Source: an uncultured Muribaculum sp. (GTDB taxonomy: Bacteria > Bacteroidota > Bacteroidia > Bacteroidales > Muribaculaceae). From it: a DNA stretch of 21,992 nucleotides. The notes beneath the pieces were generated by a model. It saw only the letters and a list, made by a program, of their open reading frames with translations. It had not been told where the DNA came from and searched no databases. The stretch covers positions 1-21,992 of the forward strand of contig CAJUTE010000044.1 of assembly GCA_910589555.1 (NCBI GenBank), in the 5' to 3' direction. The stretch's first letter is position 1; every line of letters starts with the position of its first letter. Positions 1 through 7,466 of the stretch are shown here, one piece after another. A program made the translations under genes and the position numbers.

Positions 1-356
1 TTTAAGCACCGCCACGAGGCGATAGCCGAGGTGCGGTGTAAAGTGCATTAATGAACGGGCATCGAAGATGTCCACCAGTCAACACCGTATAGCCTACATT
101 CCTTCAACAGACTCGCCCCGTTCGGGGCTCGTGGTGGAGTGTGTCGCAATCCACGGCTTCGCTTCGCTCAGCCGCGGTTAGCAACAGACCCGTGCCTGGC
201 GGCACTTAGCTCAATCCATCCGGATTTATTACCCAAATAATTCGGATATCACAAATTTTATTTACAATATGTGACCGTAAATACCATATTTTGATTATTT
301 TTGCAATATGCACCTATCTCATGATTAATCAACAAAACAAAATCTAAACCACGCAA
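1..356. other. Non-coding 5' region with clustered short hairpins
   Basis: No convincing gene is present. The stretch holds short GC-rich inverted repeats: CACCGC at 7-12 with GCGGTG at 33-38, GCCCC-GTTC-GGGGC at 115-128, CGGCT (154-158) with AGCCG (170-174) inside a longer imperfect stem at 151-177, and GTGCC-TGGC-GGCAC at 192-205. The remainder (about 215-356) is AT-rich and contains the likely promoter of the next gene. The hairpin cluster resembles dispersed intergenic repeats of Bacteroidales genomes, but that is recollection, not a search result. It could also be the end of a transcription unit lying outside the window. Confidence 0.4.
296..303 (+). promoter_or_regulatory. Candidate -7 element for the gene at 357
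   Basis: TATTTTTG matches the Bacteroidetes -7 consensus TAnnTTTG and is followed by CA, as is common. A loose -33 match (TGTG at 270-273) lies upstream. It would place the transcript start near 310 and leave a leader of roughly 45 bases before the ATG at 357. Confidence 0.5.
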
Positions 357-1787
357 ATGAAACCTCGATGGAAGACCTTCTCGCTCTCTGCAATTATCGG
401 AATCATCTGCGTTTCGTCTCTCGTCTCCTATGCCCAAAGCAACAAAGCCAACTCACATATCATAATCGATGTGCCCGACAGCATCGCCACGAAGTCAACC
501 ATGTTTTCAGTATCAGTGACCGACGGGAGCTTGCCTGCCGAGCATTCAACAACAATAGGCTGCGAGATATTGCTCAACTCCGAACTGAAAGGCAACATCG
601 AACACCCCCAATATTATTTCGAGAATCCCGATGCAGGAACCGACAGCGACCTCGATCTGCTGATGATGACACAAGGATGGCGGAGATATGACTGCTCCGA
701 CATTCTGAATGACTCTCTGCCGAAGATTGACTTTCCGGCAGAACAATCGCAGTCCATAAGCGGTCACGTAGAAAAGTCATTCAACCGCCGCCCAAAAGGG
801 CTGAAAGTGGTGCTTTTCTCCCCCACAACGCTTGAAATGACTCAGTTTCAGCTCGGCGACAGCAACCGGTTTGTCATCTCGGGACTTGACTTCGTCGACG
901 GCACTCCGTTCACCCTCGAGGCTCAGACAAAAGATGGAGGCACATCGACCGTTTCAATACATCTCGACTCTCTCGAAGTGCCTAAAGTATCGCCTCTTAT
1001 AGAATATGCCGTCAACTCACAACAAGCCGACAGCACAACACTATCTTTCTCACAATATGTGAAGAAACAACCACGCGTCCCGTCACTGCTCGATATGCAG
1101 GAGTTAGATGAAGTGAGCGTGACCGCCCACAAGAAGCAGAAATGGAGCAGCCGAGGCAACATCAATCCTCATCGCGGCTACAAAGAGGGCGATGAGAAAA
1201 TCTCCCGGTTTCCCACCATGGAATCACTTTTGAGAAGCCTGAGTGTGAGAATCCGACACTCCGACAGTGACGGCGGAGCATTGCCCGAACCACAATTCGG
1301 AGAATATGTCACGAACGACTTCATTCCAACACCCGTGTTTATCGACGGATTCCGAAGCGAGCAGCGCGAAGCCTTTGACCTACATCCGCAGAACGTGAAC
1401 TCCATCGAGTATTTCCGTCCCGGCGATGCACGCGTCGCATCCTATACACCCGAAGCAATCTATACAGGGGTATTGCTCATAACCACCAAATATGGATCTG
1501 AAGGAAAAAGAACTCCTCAACCGTCAATGGCAAATATCATGCCGCTCGGCTATCAACCTCCGGTGGAATTTTACGTGCCTAAATACCCGGACGCGGAAGA
1601 TGCACTGTATCATTATCCCGGCTCACGCCCCACTCTATATTGGAATCCGAGACTATCACCGGTTTCAAATGGTAAATTCAGTATTGAGATACCGGAAAGC
1701 ACTTGCCGGAAATTAAACATCTCGTTGCAAGGCATAACCCTCGACGGCAAAATTATCGATATAACCAAAGCGCTGCAATCACAATGA
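357..1787 (+). CDS. Exported plug-like protein (C-terminal half of an MG2/TonB-plug family)
   Basis: A 476-residue protein with an N-terminal signal peptide (hydrophobic residues about 8-24, likely cut after SYA at 26). Residues 50-112 carry the pattern seen in the second half of large Bacteroidetes MG2/TonB-plug-like surface proteins: FSVSVTD, then LLNSELKG, then the hallmark TQGWRRYD at 105-112. A carboxypeptidase-regulatory-like segment follows (about 135-200). Next comes a linker with ELDEVSVTA near 250 and a plug-like end (about 325-380) containing VFIDG, NVNSIEYFRPGDA and LLITTKYG. The usual N-terminal MG2 half is missing here but is encoded by the next gene, joined by an ATGA overlap. 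The swapped order is unusual. Function is not established; the family lies at the cell surface, often near secretion or transport genes. Family recognition is from memory of conserved patterns, not a search. Confidence 0.75.
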   Translation: MKPRWKTFSLSAIIGIICVSSLVSYAQSNKANSHIIIDVPDSIATKSTMFSVSVTDGSLPAEHSTTIGCEILLNSELKGNIEHPQYYFENPDAGTDSDLDLLMMTQGWRRYDCSDILNDSLPKIDFPAEQSQSISGHVEKSFNRRPKGLKVVLFSPTTLEMTQFQLGDSNRFVISGLDFVDGTPFTLEAQTKDGGTSTVSIHLDSLEVPKVSPLIEYAVNSQQADSTTLSFSQYVKKQPRVPSLLDMQELDEVSVTAHKKQKWSSRGNINPHRGYKEGDEKISRFPTMESLLRSLSVRIRHSDSDGGALPEPQFGEYVTNDFIPTPVFIDGFRSEQREAFDLHPQNVNSIEYFRPGDARVASYTPEAIYTGVLLITTKYGSEGKRTPQPSMANIMPLGYQPPVEFYVPKYPDAEDALYHYPGSRPTLYWNPRLSPVSNGKFSIEIPESTCRKLNISLQGITLDGKIIDITKALQSQ

Positions 1788-2845
1788 ATGTACTACGCAT
1801 ATATCTGAGTTTGACGGCATGGCTTTTGACCGCTATATGCTCTTCGGCACAGGAGCCATTGAATGCCGACAGCATCGCTTCGCTGTTTTTGGAACATTAT
1901 GCCAAGGCGCCACAAGAAAAGGCGTATGTGCATACCGACAGAGATTATTATGCAGCAGGAGACACCGTGTGGTTCCGCGCCTACATCGTGGATGCCGCAT
2001 CCAATCAATTGACCGACCGATCCAAATTCGTGTACATCGAATTGCTTGACAACGCCGCTGATACCCTGATACGGCGGATAAAGATCAAAGCCGACACAGC
2101 CGGAGTGTTTGCCAACGCCCTACCGCTCTCCTCACGCATGAAGAGCGGCACTTACACCGTTGCCGCATACACGCAGTGGATGCAAAATTTTGGCGAGGAG
2201 ATGTTCTTCAAAAAGCGGCTCACAGTCGTAAATCCCAAAGACAGCATAAATCCAAGCACCAAGTCTCGCACCGTAAGCAAAATCGCTCTGGACATTATGC
2301 CCGAAGGGGGCAACCTCATAGCCGGACATACACAGCGTGTTGCCTTCAAGGCTATGGGTGATGACGGACTGGGGGTGGACGTGCAAGCCCGGCTTGTCAA
2401 TGCGGCAGGTGACGTAATCAAAGAAACCGCATCACGGCACCTCGGCATGGGCTACTTATTGGTCAACGCCGATGCAGGCGAAGAGCTGTGGCTTGAGGCA
2501 TTTACCGCCAACGGGCTTTCATGCCGCACGAAACTGCCCGAAGCGCTTGAGCAAGGCGTCACCATGTCGGTGAACCAGCATAAAGGCGTAGTGCTGATAC
2601 AGCCTTTCGCCACTCCCGGCATCAACATTGAAAACATGGCGTTGGCTCTATATGGAGCCGGCAATCTCATGGTCATAGAGCTTGCCGACGCCACTCCCAT
2701 CAGAATATCGTCACAGAGTCTTAAGCCCGGAGTGGTCAATATAGCCTTGATTGATCGCGAGTCACGACGTGTGCTTGCCGAAAGGCTCGTTTTCATCCGC
2801 GACCGCAACATCCCTGACATAGACATTTCTGCAACTGCGGAATGA
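1784..2845 (+). CDS. Exported MG2-domain protein (N-terminal half of the same family)
   Basis: A 353-residue protein. The chosen ATG at 1784 overlaps the previous stop as ATGA and gives a clean signal peptide (cut after SSA at about 22); the open frame extends further upstream but would bury that signal. Residues 45-71 read EKAYVHTDRDYYAAGDTVWF and onward, the macroglobulin-like MG2 signature that opens long Bacteroidetes plug-like proteins. A second typical block, MPEGGNLIAGHTQRVAFKA, lies near 174-192. The protein ends at ERLVFIRDR, the point where full-length relatives continue into the TQGWRRYD half, which here sits in the gene upstream. The pair therefore looks like one ancestral protein split in two and swapped, each part with its own export signal. 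It could instead be the remains of a tandem duplication. No terminator was seen downstream. Confidence 0.75.
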   Translation: MNVLRIYLSLTAWLLTAICSSAQEPLNADSIASLFLEHYAKAPQEKAYVHTDRDYYAAGDTVWFRAYIVDAASNQLTDRSKFVYIELLDNAADTLIRRIKIKADTAGVFANALPLSSRMKSGTYTVAAYTQWMQNFGEEMFFKKRLTVVNPKDSINPSTKSRTVSKIALDIMPEGGNLIAGHTQRVAFKAMGDDGLGVDVQARLVNAAGDVIKETASRHLGMGYLLVNADAGEELWLEAFTANGLSCRTKLPEALEQGVTMSVNQHKGVVLIQPFATPGINIENMALALYGAGNLMVIELADATPIRISSQSLKPGVVNIALIDRESRRVLAERLVFIRDRNIPDIDISATAE

Positions 2846-2955
2846 ACTGTTCAGAATGCAATCAAATAAGGGCATATACATAGCAATTCAATATAAAAAG
2901 CGGTCTATTGCTAAAATATTTCATCAAAATAGCCCCTTGGTATAAATAAAATGCT

Positions 2956-2963
2956 TATATTTG
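2956..2963 (+). promoter_or_regulatory. Candidate -7 element for the Lrp/AsnC gene
   Basis: TATATTTG fits TAnnTTTG. TTG at 2937-2939 is a weak -33 candidate with shorter than usual spacing. The leader would be about 35 bases long. The 159-base gap also holds AT-rich sequence that may include autoregulatory sites, but no clear palindrome was seen. Confidence 0.4.
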
Positions 2964-3004
2964 CTATACCTTAAAAAACTATTCATAACAGAAATTCAAT
3001 ATTA

Positions 3005-3466
3005 ATGGAGAAAATAGATAATCTTGACCGCAAAATTCTTGAAATAGTGATGCGGAACGCCCGTATCCCCTCCAAAGATGTAGCTATGGAGTGCGGAGTG
3101 TCACGCGCCGCCATCCATCAGCGTCTGCAACGCCTTATCGACCTGAAGGTTATCACCGGATCAGGCTACCATGTAAACCCGAAAGTGCTCGGCTACCGCA
3201 CCTGCACCTACATAGGGGTGAATCTTGAACGCGGCGCCATGTACCGTGATGTGGTTCCGGAGCTGGAGAAGATACCCGAGATAGTGGAATGCCATTTCAC
3301 CACCGGTCCTTACACGATGCTCATAAAGCTCTACGCCCGCGACAACGAGCACCTGATGGAATTGCTCAACGACCGCATCCAAATGATCCACGGCGTGACC
3401 GGAACCGAAACGCTCATCTCCCTCGACCACAGCATCGACCGGGAAATCCCCATCAACTACGATTGA
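3005..3466 (+). CDS. Lrp/AsnC family transcriptional regulator
   Basis: A 153-residue protein of normal length for the family. The N-terminal winged helix-turn-helix (about 5-60) starts with LDRKILEIVMRNARIPSKDVA and has the recognition-helix region VSRAAIHQRLQRLIDLKVI. The C-terminal RAM/AsnC ligand-binding domain (about 70-145) includes the VECHFTTGPYTMLIKLYA strand pair and an ending in which TGTETLISLD is typical. Lrp-type proteins act as dimers or octamers that bind DNA and respond to amino acids. The gene is monocistronic: its own promoter candidate lies upstream and a strong intrinsic terminator follows. The regulated genes and the ligand cannot be read from the sequence. Confidence 0.93.
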   Translation: MEKIDNLDRKILEIVMRNARIPSKDVAMECGVSRAAIHQRLQRLIDLKVITGSGYHVNPKVLGYRTCTYIGVNLERGAMYRDVVPELEKIPEIVECHFTTGPYTMLIKLYARDNEHLMELLNDRIQMIHGVTGTETLISLDHSIDREIPINYD

Positions 3467-3489
3467 CAATAATCAGTCATATCATCAAC

Positions 3490-3524
3490 GAGGGCATATC
3501 TTATAGCGATTTGCCCTCTTTTTT
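3490..3524 (+). terminator. Intrinsic terminator after the Lrp gene
   Basis: GAGGGCA (3490-3496) pairs with TGCCCTC (3512-3518) across a 15-base loop and is followed directly by a run of six T (3519-3524). The T-run also supplies the -33 box of the next promoter. Confidence 0.85.
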
Positions 3525-3553
3525 GTATCTACGCCGAAGATTTGTTATTTTTG
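3522..3553 (+). promoter_or_regulatory. Promoter of the AraC-surE operon
   Basis: TTTG at 3522-3525 and TATTTTTG at 3546-3553 are separated by 20 bases, a good match to the Bacteroidetes -33 TTTG and -7 TAnnTTTG arrangement. Transcription would start near 3560, about 20 bases before the ATG at 3582. Confidence 0.65.
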
Positions 3554-3581
3554 CAATCATAACACCACACATCCGCAAACT

Positions 3582-4523
3582 ATGTTTTCATCGCCATTCA
3601 ACACCTCATCAATGCCTGCCGACGGAACAAGATATGCAACCGTAGCCGAGCCGGCAACCGCCCAAAACACTTCGCTGGCGGCATTGAGGATCATTGACGC
3701 AGGCTACTTCGGCAACCTACATGGTGAATGGTCGTCATCAGCCGACAACGACACAGCCGACGGATATGTGATGCTTTACTGCATCGACGGTTGCGCGGAC
3801 TACACTGTGGGAGGCAACTCGACTGCCATCACACGCCACCGGTTCATAATACATGACGGACGAGCCGAAGCCGCATACACGGTTCCGCCGGGGAAAAGCT
3901 GGTCGGTGTACCGCATACGGTTTACCGGCACGATCGCCCGAGATCTCGTAGGCGAAATAGCCAACGGGGAATTCTTTTCTCCCGGCGATATACTCGGCGC
4001 GGAAATAGCCGGAAGGATCGAAGAGATTCTCGTGAACATCGAACGCGACGCCTCCCTTGAATCCCAACTATATTGCTCGGCGCTCCTCCACTATGTCATC
4101 GGAACTGTGCGCCGGTTCACCACCATGGTCGAACACAATTCCACCGACAGCTCGGAAGAAATTGTCGACGCGGCTATACGCTACATGAAAGAGAATCTGT
4201 CGAAGAAACTGTCGCTTCAGGACCTCACCGAAATGACCAACTATTCAAAGCCTCATTTCATGACCATATTCAAGCGTGCCACAGGACACAGCCCCATGAG
4301 CTACTTTAATATGCTCAAAATCATGAAAGCCTGCACACTGCTTGACACAACCGACATGAAAATAAACCAGATATGTTTCGCCATAGGGATAAATGATATG
4401 TTCTATTTCTCCCGTTTGTTCAAGAAATATATGCACGTATCACCATCGTCCTACCGCACCCGACACAGCAATCAGGTTGACAACAACAACGACATTAATA
4501 CACAACAAACAATAAAATCATGA
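3582..4523 (+). CDS. AraC family transcriptional regulator
   Basis: A 313-residue protein in two parts. The N-terminal region (about 40-170) has the strand pattern of an AraC-type cupin ligand-binding domain, including GYVMLYCIDGCADYTV and FIIHDGRAEAAYTVPPG. The C-terminal region (about 190-300) is a double helix-turn-helix: LSLQDLTEMTNYSKPHFMTI for the first, and INQICFAIGINDMFYFSRLF followed by the family signature KKYMHVSPSSYR for the second. The gene overlaps surE by ATGA (4520-4523), so the two are probably co-translated. The ligand is unknown. The cupin suggests a small effector, perhaps a sugar or nucleoside given the neighbour, but that is inference. Confidence 0.9.
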   Translation: MFSSPFNTSSMPADGTRYATVAEPATAQNTSLAALRIIDAGYFGNLHGEWSSSADNDTADGYVMLYCIDGCADYTVGGNSTAITRHRFIIHDGRAEAAYTVPPGKSWSVYRIRFTGTIARDLVGEIANGEFFSPGDILGAEIAGRIEEILVNIERDASLESQLYCSALLHYVIGTVRRFTTMVEHNSTDSSEEIVDAAIRYMKENLSKKLSLQDLTEMTNYSKPHFMTIFKRATGHSPMSYFNMLKIMKACTLLDTTDMKINQICFAIGINDMFYFSRLFKKYMHVSPSSYRTRHSNQVDNNNDINTQQTIKS

Positions 4524-5287
4524 CACACGAAAAGCCCCTCATACTCATAGCCAACGATGACGGCATCAATGCCCCCGGCATCCACGAGTTGATAAACTAT
4601 GTCGCCGACATGGGACAGATAGTGGCAATCGCTCCCGACGCGCCGCGCTCGGGACAATCATCGGCAATTTCAGTGAATAAAGTGTTGAGAGTGACACGCC
4701 ACGACGATTACAACGGTGCCGAGATGTATTCAGTCAACGGCACACCGGTCGACTGCGTGAAACTGGGAATGCACGCCATCCTCCCCCGCCGTCCCGACCT
4801 CATCCTGTCGGGCATAAACCACGGATCCAATTCCGGAAACTCAATAATATATTCCGGCACCATGGGCGCGGTGCTTGAAGGGTGTATGCTCGGAATCCCG
4901 TCGATAGGATTCTCTTATTTAAGCCATGATGAGAAAGCCGACATATCAGTGTGCCGCGATGTGGTCAAAACCGTCACCGCAAAGGTTATGGAACACGGGC
5001 TTCCTCATGATATATGCCTCAACGTGAACATCCCCAAAAGCGACCGCATAAACGGGATCAAGGTAGTGAGGGCAGCACGAGGATTCTGGACCGAAGAGTA
5101 TGCCGACTACGTGGATCCGCACGGCAAACCATTTTATTGGCTCACCGGCAAATTCCATAATGAGGAGCCTGACAATCCGATGACCGACCATTATTGGCTC
5201 GACAGAGGATATGCTTCAGTTGTCCCCTGCCATCCCGACCAGTCGGCGGCTGATCAGATCGACAATATTGAAAATCTTCTCGGTTAA
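4520..5287 (+). CDS. surE: 5'/3'-nucleotidase SurE
   Basis: A 255-residue protein of normal SurE length. It removes phosphate from nucleoside monophosphates in a divalent-metal-dependent reaction in the cytoplasm. The diagnostic N-terminal motif NDDGINAPG begins at residue 12, with metal ligands D13 and D14. GTPVDCVKLG follows, and the SGINHG block starts at residue 97 with metal ligand N100; SGTMGAVLEG comes next. The start overlaps the AraC regulator stop as ATGA, so SurE is probably made from the same transcript and controlled with it. The 3' end overlaps the convergent ferredoxin gene by four bases, and its terminator lies within that gene. Confidence 0.95.
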   Translation: MTHEKPLILIANDDGINAPGIHELINYVADMGQIVAIAPDAPRSGQSSAISVNKVLRVTRHDDYNGAEMYSVNGTPVDCVKLGMHAILPRRPDLILSGINHGSNSGNSIIYSGTMGAVLEGCMLGIPSIGFSYLSHDEKADISVCRDVVKTVTAKVMEHGLPHDICLNVNIPKSDRINGIKVVRAARGFWTEEYADYVDPHGKPFYWLTGKFHNEEPDNPMTDHYWLDRGYASVVPCHPDQSAADQIDNIENLLG

Positions 5288-6039
5288 CGCAAAGGGCATA
5301 GATATTGCCCTTTGTTTTTTGTGCGTGAGCCATACTCCACCGCATGAACCGGGCACACATGATAGCAGGACAGGCACATGGTGCAGTTGCCGCCCCATCC
5401 GGGTCGGCGATCTCCGTCGAGCGTGATATTGCCCACCGGGCAATGAGCCGCACACTTGCCACATCCGTAACAACGCGACTTGTTGTAACGGAACGGACGC
5501 GGCGACTGCATGAAACGCTCGAAAAACGGATAAAACACTTTGGACTTCAAACCGGGCAACGCTCCGGGATGCACGTCGTCGCCCTCCCATCCGAGCTGAA
5601 TGCGCGTGGAGATATCGGCGATGCGCTCCGGAACCCGTGAAAGTTTTTCGCCCTCCACTTCCTTTGTGTCGACATCAAATCCCGGCAGAAGCACGTAGGT
5701 ATTGGGCATAATCACCGAATAGGCGCCCACCGGAACCCATCCACGCACCCTGACTATGGCACGCCATTGATGATGGGTGAGCCCTATGTCGTCGCCGCAA
5801 CTGCACACCATGAAGTGACGCGACGACGCCGGAGCCGACACCCGCGCCATAAATTCCACCACGAGCTTGGGCAATCCCCAGGAATGGACGGGAAACACCC
5901 ACACCACCCTGCTGTCAGCCACCTGCAACGCTGAGGGACCGGCAAGAAACGACATTTCCCTCACCTCCTCGCCAAGCGATGCGCCAAGCCGCTGTGCCAG
6001 ATAACGGGAGTTGCCTGTGCCTGAAAAAAAGAATATCAT
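5284..6039 (-). CDS. EFR1-type flavodoxin/ferredoxin fusion protein
   Basis: A 251-residue protein. The N-terminus FFFSGTGNSRYLA (3-15) is the flavodoxin FMN phosphate-binding loop, and a flavodoxin-like fold runs to about 150. The C-terminus carries two 4Fe-4S ferredoxin motifs: CYGCGKCAAHC with cysteines 190, 193, 196 and 200, and CTMCLSCYHVC with cysteines 219, 222, 225 and 229. This layout matches the EFR1 family, presumed electron-transfer proteins of anaerobes; the physiological partner is unknown. The ATG overlaps the stop of the upstream Smr gene as ATGA, implying one transcript read leftward. The final codons double as the surE terminator on the other strand. Confidence 0.9.
   Translation of the reverse strand: MIFFFSGTGNSRYLAQRLGASLGEEVREMSFLAGPSALQVADSRVVWVFPVHSWGLPKLVVEFMARVSAPASSRHFMVCSCGDDIGLTHHQWRAIVRVRGWVPVGAYSVIMPNTYVLLPGFDVDTKEVEGEKLSRVPERIADISTRIQLGWEGDDVHPGALPGLKSKVFYPFFERFMQSPRPFRYNKSRCYGCGKCAAHCPVGNITLDGDRRPGWGGNCTMCLSCYHVCPVHAVEYGSRTKNKGQYLCPLR
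5290..5320 (+). terminator. Intrinsic terminator of surE inside the convergent gene
   Basis: CAAAGGGCA (5290-5298) pairs perfectly with TGCCCTTTG (5306-5314) around a 7-base loop, followed by six T (5315-5320). On the minus strand the same bases encode the last residues (about NKGQYLCPL) of the ferredoxin protein. The minus-strand side lacks a good T-run after the stem. Confidence 0.85.
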
Positions 6040-7088
6040 CGTATAGTGACTTGAGTGGCGCCAAACCCATATTCCCTGAATGAAGCATCCTGGGCGGTGC
6101 AGGTTTTATACTTATGTTTCAATTCCTTCAGGATGGCATTACGCAGCACCCCCTCGCCCTTGCCATGGATGAAAACTATCTTGCGTCCGGGATGACGCAC
6201 GTTCTCGCTCATGACACGGTTGAATTCCTTCAGCTGCACGGAGAGAATATCGGAGTTGGACAATCCGGCGGTAGTGTCGAGAAGCTCGTCAATGTGAAGG
6301 TCCACCTCAATCACATCGGGATTAATCTGCTTCTTGGTCTTTGCCGGTGCAGGTTGGGCTTTAACCGAGTCAACCGCCTTTTTCTTCTTCAACCCCTCTT
6401 CAAGACGCGAGCTGTCGATGAACACCGGACGCTGCGGCACATCATTCTTCACGATGTCAAAGGCGAGTACCGGAGTGTCGAAGTACACATTGTCGCGGAA
6501 ACAATGGAGCTTGAAGAATTTAGTGTTGTCAACGGCATATTCCACCACTCCCGGCGACTTCATCTTAAACTCGCCCTGCGGCTTAAACGCCACATACTGA
6601 ACGGCGATGCGGTCGATGCGGCTCACCATGTCGCGTGTCACGTGCTCAAGATGCTCCTGATAGCCAGGCTCGATCATTCCGGCAAAGCGGGTGACCCAGC
6701 CTTCGCCGTCGGCACGGGTGAGATAGGTGACATACAACGCGTAGTTGGAGTCATTCACAAGATAAGCGTCATACTCGGTGGTGGTGAGATGCTTAATCTC
6801 CTCAGCCTCATATCCGAGCACGATATTGAGCAGCTCCCCTTCGGGAGATTCCTTCACCGGCTCCTCCTTTTTAGCCTCTGCCTTAGGCGCCGTTTCGGCT
6901 TTCGGAGCCACATATTTGGGCGAAGAAGTTGATTTAGGCGCCGCCGGAGTCACAACCACGCACTCCTTTATCAACACCGGTGTTTCAAATCCGTCCTCGT
7001 CAACGTATGCTATGTTACCGTCTATTTTCGTAATGCGTCCGCCACCCACCGCATTGAGGTAGCGCACTATATCTCCAATCTGTGCCAT
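6036..7088 (-). CDS. DUF2027 and Smr domain protein
   Basis: A 350-residue protein. The ATG at 7088 is preferred to an in-frame TTG two codons upstream. The N-terminus GDIVRYLNAVGGGRITKI resembles the small beta domain that opens Bacteroidetes DUF2027 proteins. An Ala/Lys/Pro/Glu-rich linker (about 50-85) follows, then the DUF2027 core (about 90-230). After a second Lys-rich linker comes a C-terminal Smr domain (about 262-350) with the conserved VDLHIDEL strand and the IHGKGEGVLRNAI loop (the H-G-x-G motif). Smr domains are nucleases or nucleic-acid binders related to the MutS2 C-terminus and act on RNA or branched DNA. The next gene is translationally coupled. Why an Smr protein is paired with an electron-transfer protein is not evident. 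Confidence 0.88.
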   Translation of the reverse strand: MAQIGDIVRYLNAVGGGRITKIDGNIAYVDEDGFETPVLIKECVVVTPAAPKSTSSPKYVAPKAETAPKAEAKKEEPVKESPEGELLNIVLGYEAEEIKHLTTTEYDAYLVNDSNYALYVTYLTRADGEGWVTRFAGMIEPGYQEHLEHVTRDMVSRIDRIAVQYVAFKPQGEFKMKSPGVVEYAVDNTKFFKLHCFRDNVYFDTPVLAFDIVKNDVPQRPVFIDSSRLEEGLKKKKAVDSVKAQPAPAKTKKQINPDVIEVDLHIDELLDTTAGLSNSDILSVQLKEFNRVMSENVRHPGRKIVFIHGKGEGVLRNAILKELKHKYKTCTAQDASFREYGFGATQVTIR

Positions 7089-7107
7089 GTTCAATCAGTT
7101 TTATTTG

Positions 7108-7115
7108 TAAAGTTA
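7108..7115 (-). promoter_or_regulatory. Candidate minus-strand -7 element for the Smr operon
   Basis: Read on the minus strand, 7115-7108 is TAACTTTA, one base from TAnnTTTG, about 20 bases before the ATG at 7088. No clear -33 was found. Confidence 0.3.
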
Positions 7116-7273
7116 CTCTTTGCCACTGTATATTACGCCCGCCCGTTAATTAAATATTGTTAAATAAATCTCTTCCGTAAGCTTCTCACTTTGATTCAGC
7201 TCACCCGCAGAAATAAGCCCACTATATTCTGACTATATTTTCAATGGACAGTCTAAATCTCAGATAAAATTAG

Positions 7274-7281
7274 TATCTTTG
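7274..7281 (+). promoter_or_regulatory. Candidate -7 element of the defence operon
   Basis: TATCTTTG fits TAnnTTTG. No good -33 TTTG was seen at the expected distance, which may indicate a weak or activated promoter. The leader to the ATG at 7459 would be about 170 bases, unusually long for this window. Confidence 0.45.
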
Positions 7282-7318
7282 TAATCTAACACGCGCTTGC
7301 GCAGACAAATAGACCATC

Positions 7319-7354
7319 TTGACCGAAAGTAGCTTTGCTTAGGCAAAGAGTCAA
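7319..7354 (+). promoter_or_regulatory. Nested hairpin in the leader of the defence operon
   Basis: CTTTGC (7333-7338) and GCAAAG (7343-7348) form a perfect stem with a TTAG loop. TTGAC (7319-7323) and GTCAA (7350-7354) can close an outer stem around it. No T-run follows, so it is not a standard terminator. It may shape the leader or be a protein-binding site; function is inference. Confidence 0.4.
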
Positions 7355-7406
7355 TGTAAGTAACACTAATATTCAACATATTAAGGATCTTCCTCGTAGT
7401 CGCGAA

Positions 7407-7466
7407 ATGGCTTGGTCACCAGTCTGCCTACATGGACGGTCTTTGCATAATATAATAAATGGCTGA
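7407..7466 (+). CDS. Possible 19-residue leader ORF overlapping the methyltransferase start
   Basis: An ATG at 7407 opens a 19-codon frame (MAWSPVCLHGRSLHNIING) that stops at 7464-7466, so it overlaps the methyltransferase ATG (7459) by eight bases in another frame. Such a layout could couple or compete with translation of the methyltransferase. No ribosome-binding signal is evident, and Bacteroidota use weak ones anyway. Chance occurrence is quite possible in a 170-base leader. Confidence 0.2.
   Translation: MAWSPVCLHGRSLHNIING

Noticed and set aside
6114..6932. 272-residue open frame on the plus strand
   Set aside because: It lies wholly antisense to the DUF2027-Smr gene, whose domains are recognisable; the composition is that of a shadow frame and no promoter or motif supports it.
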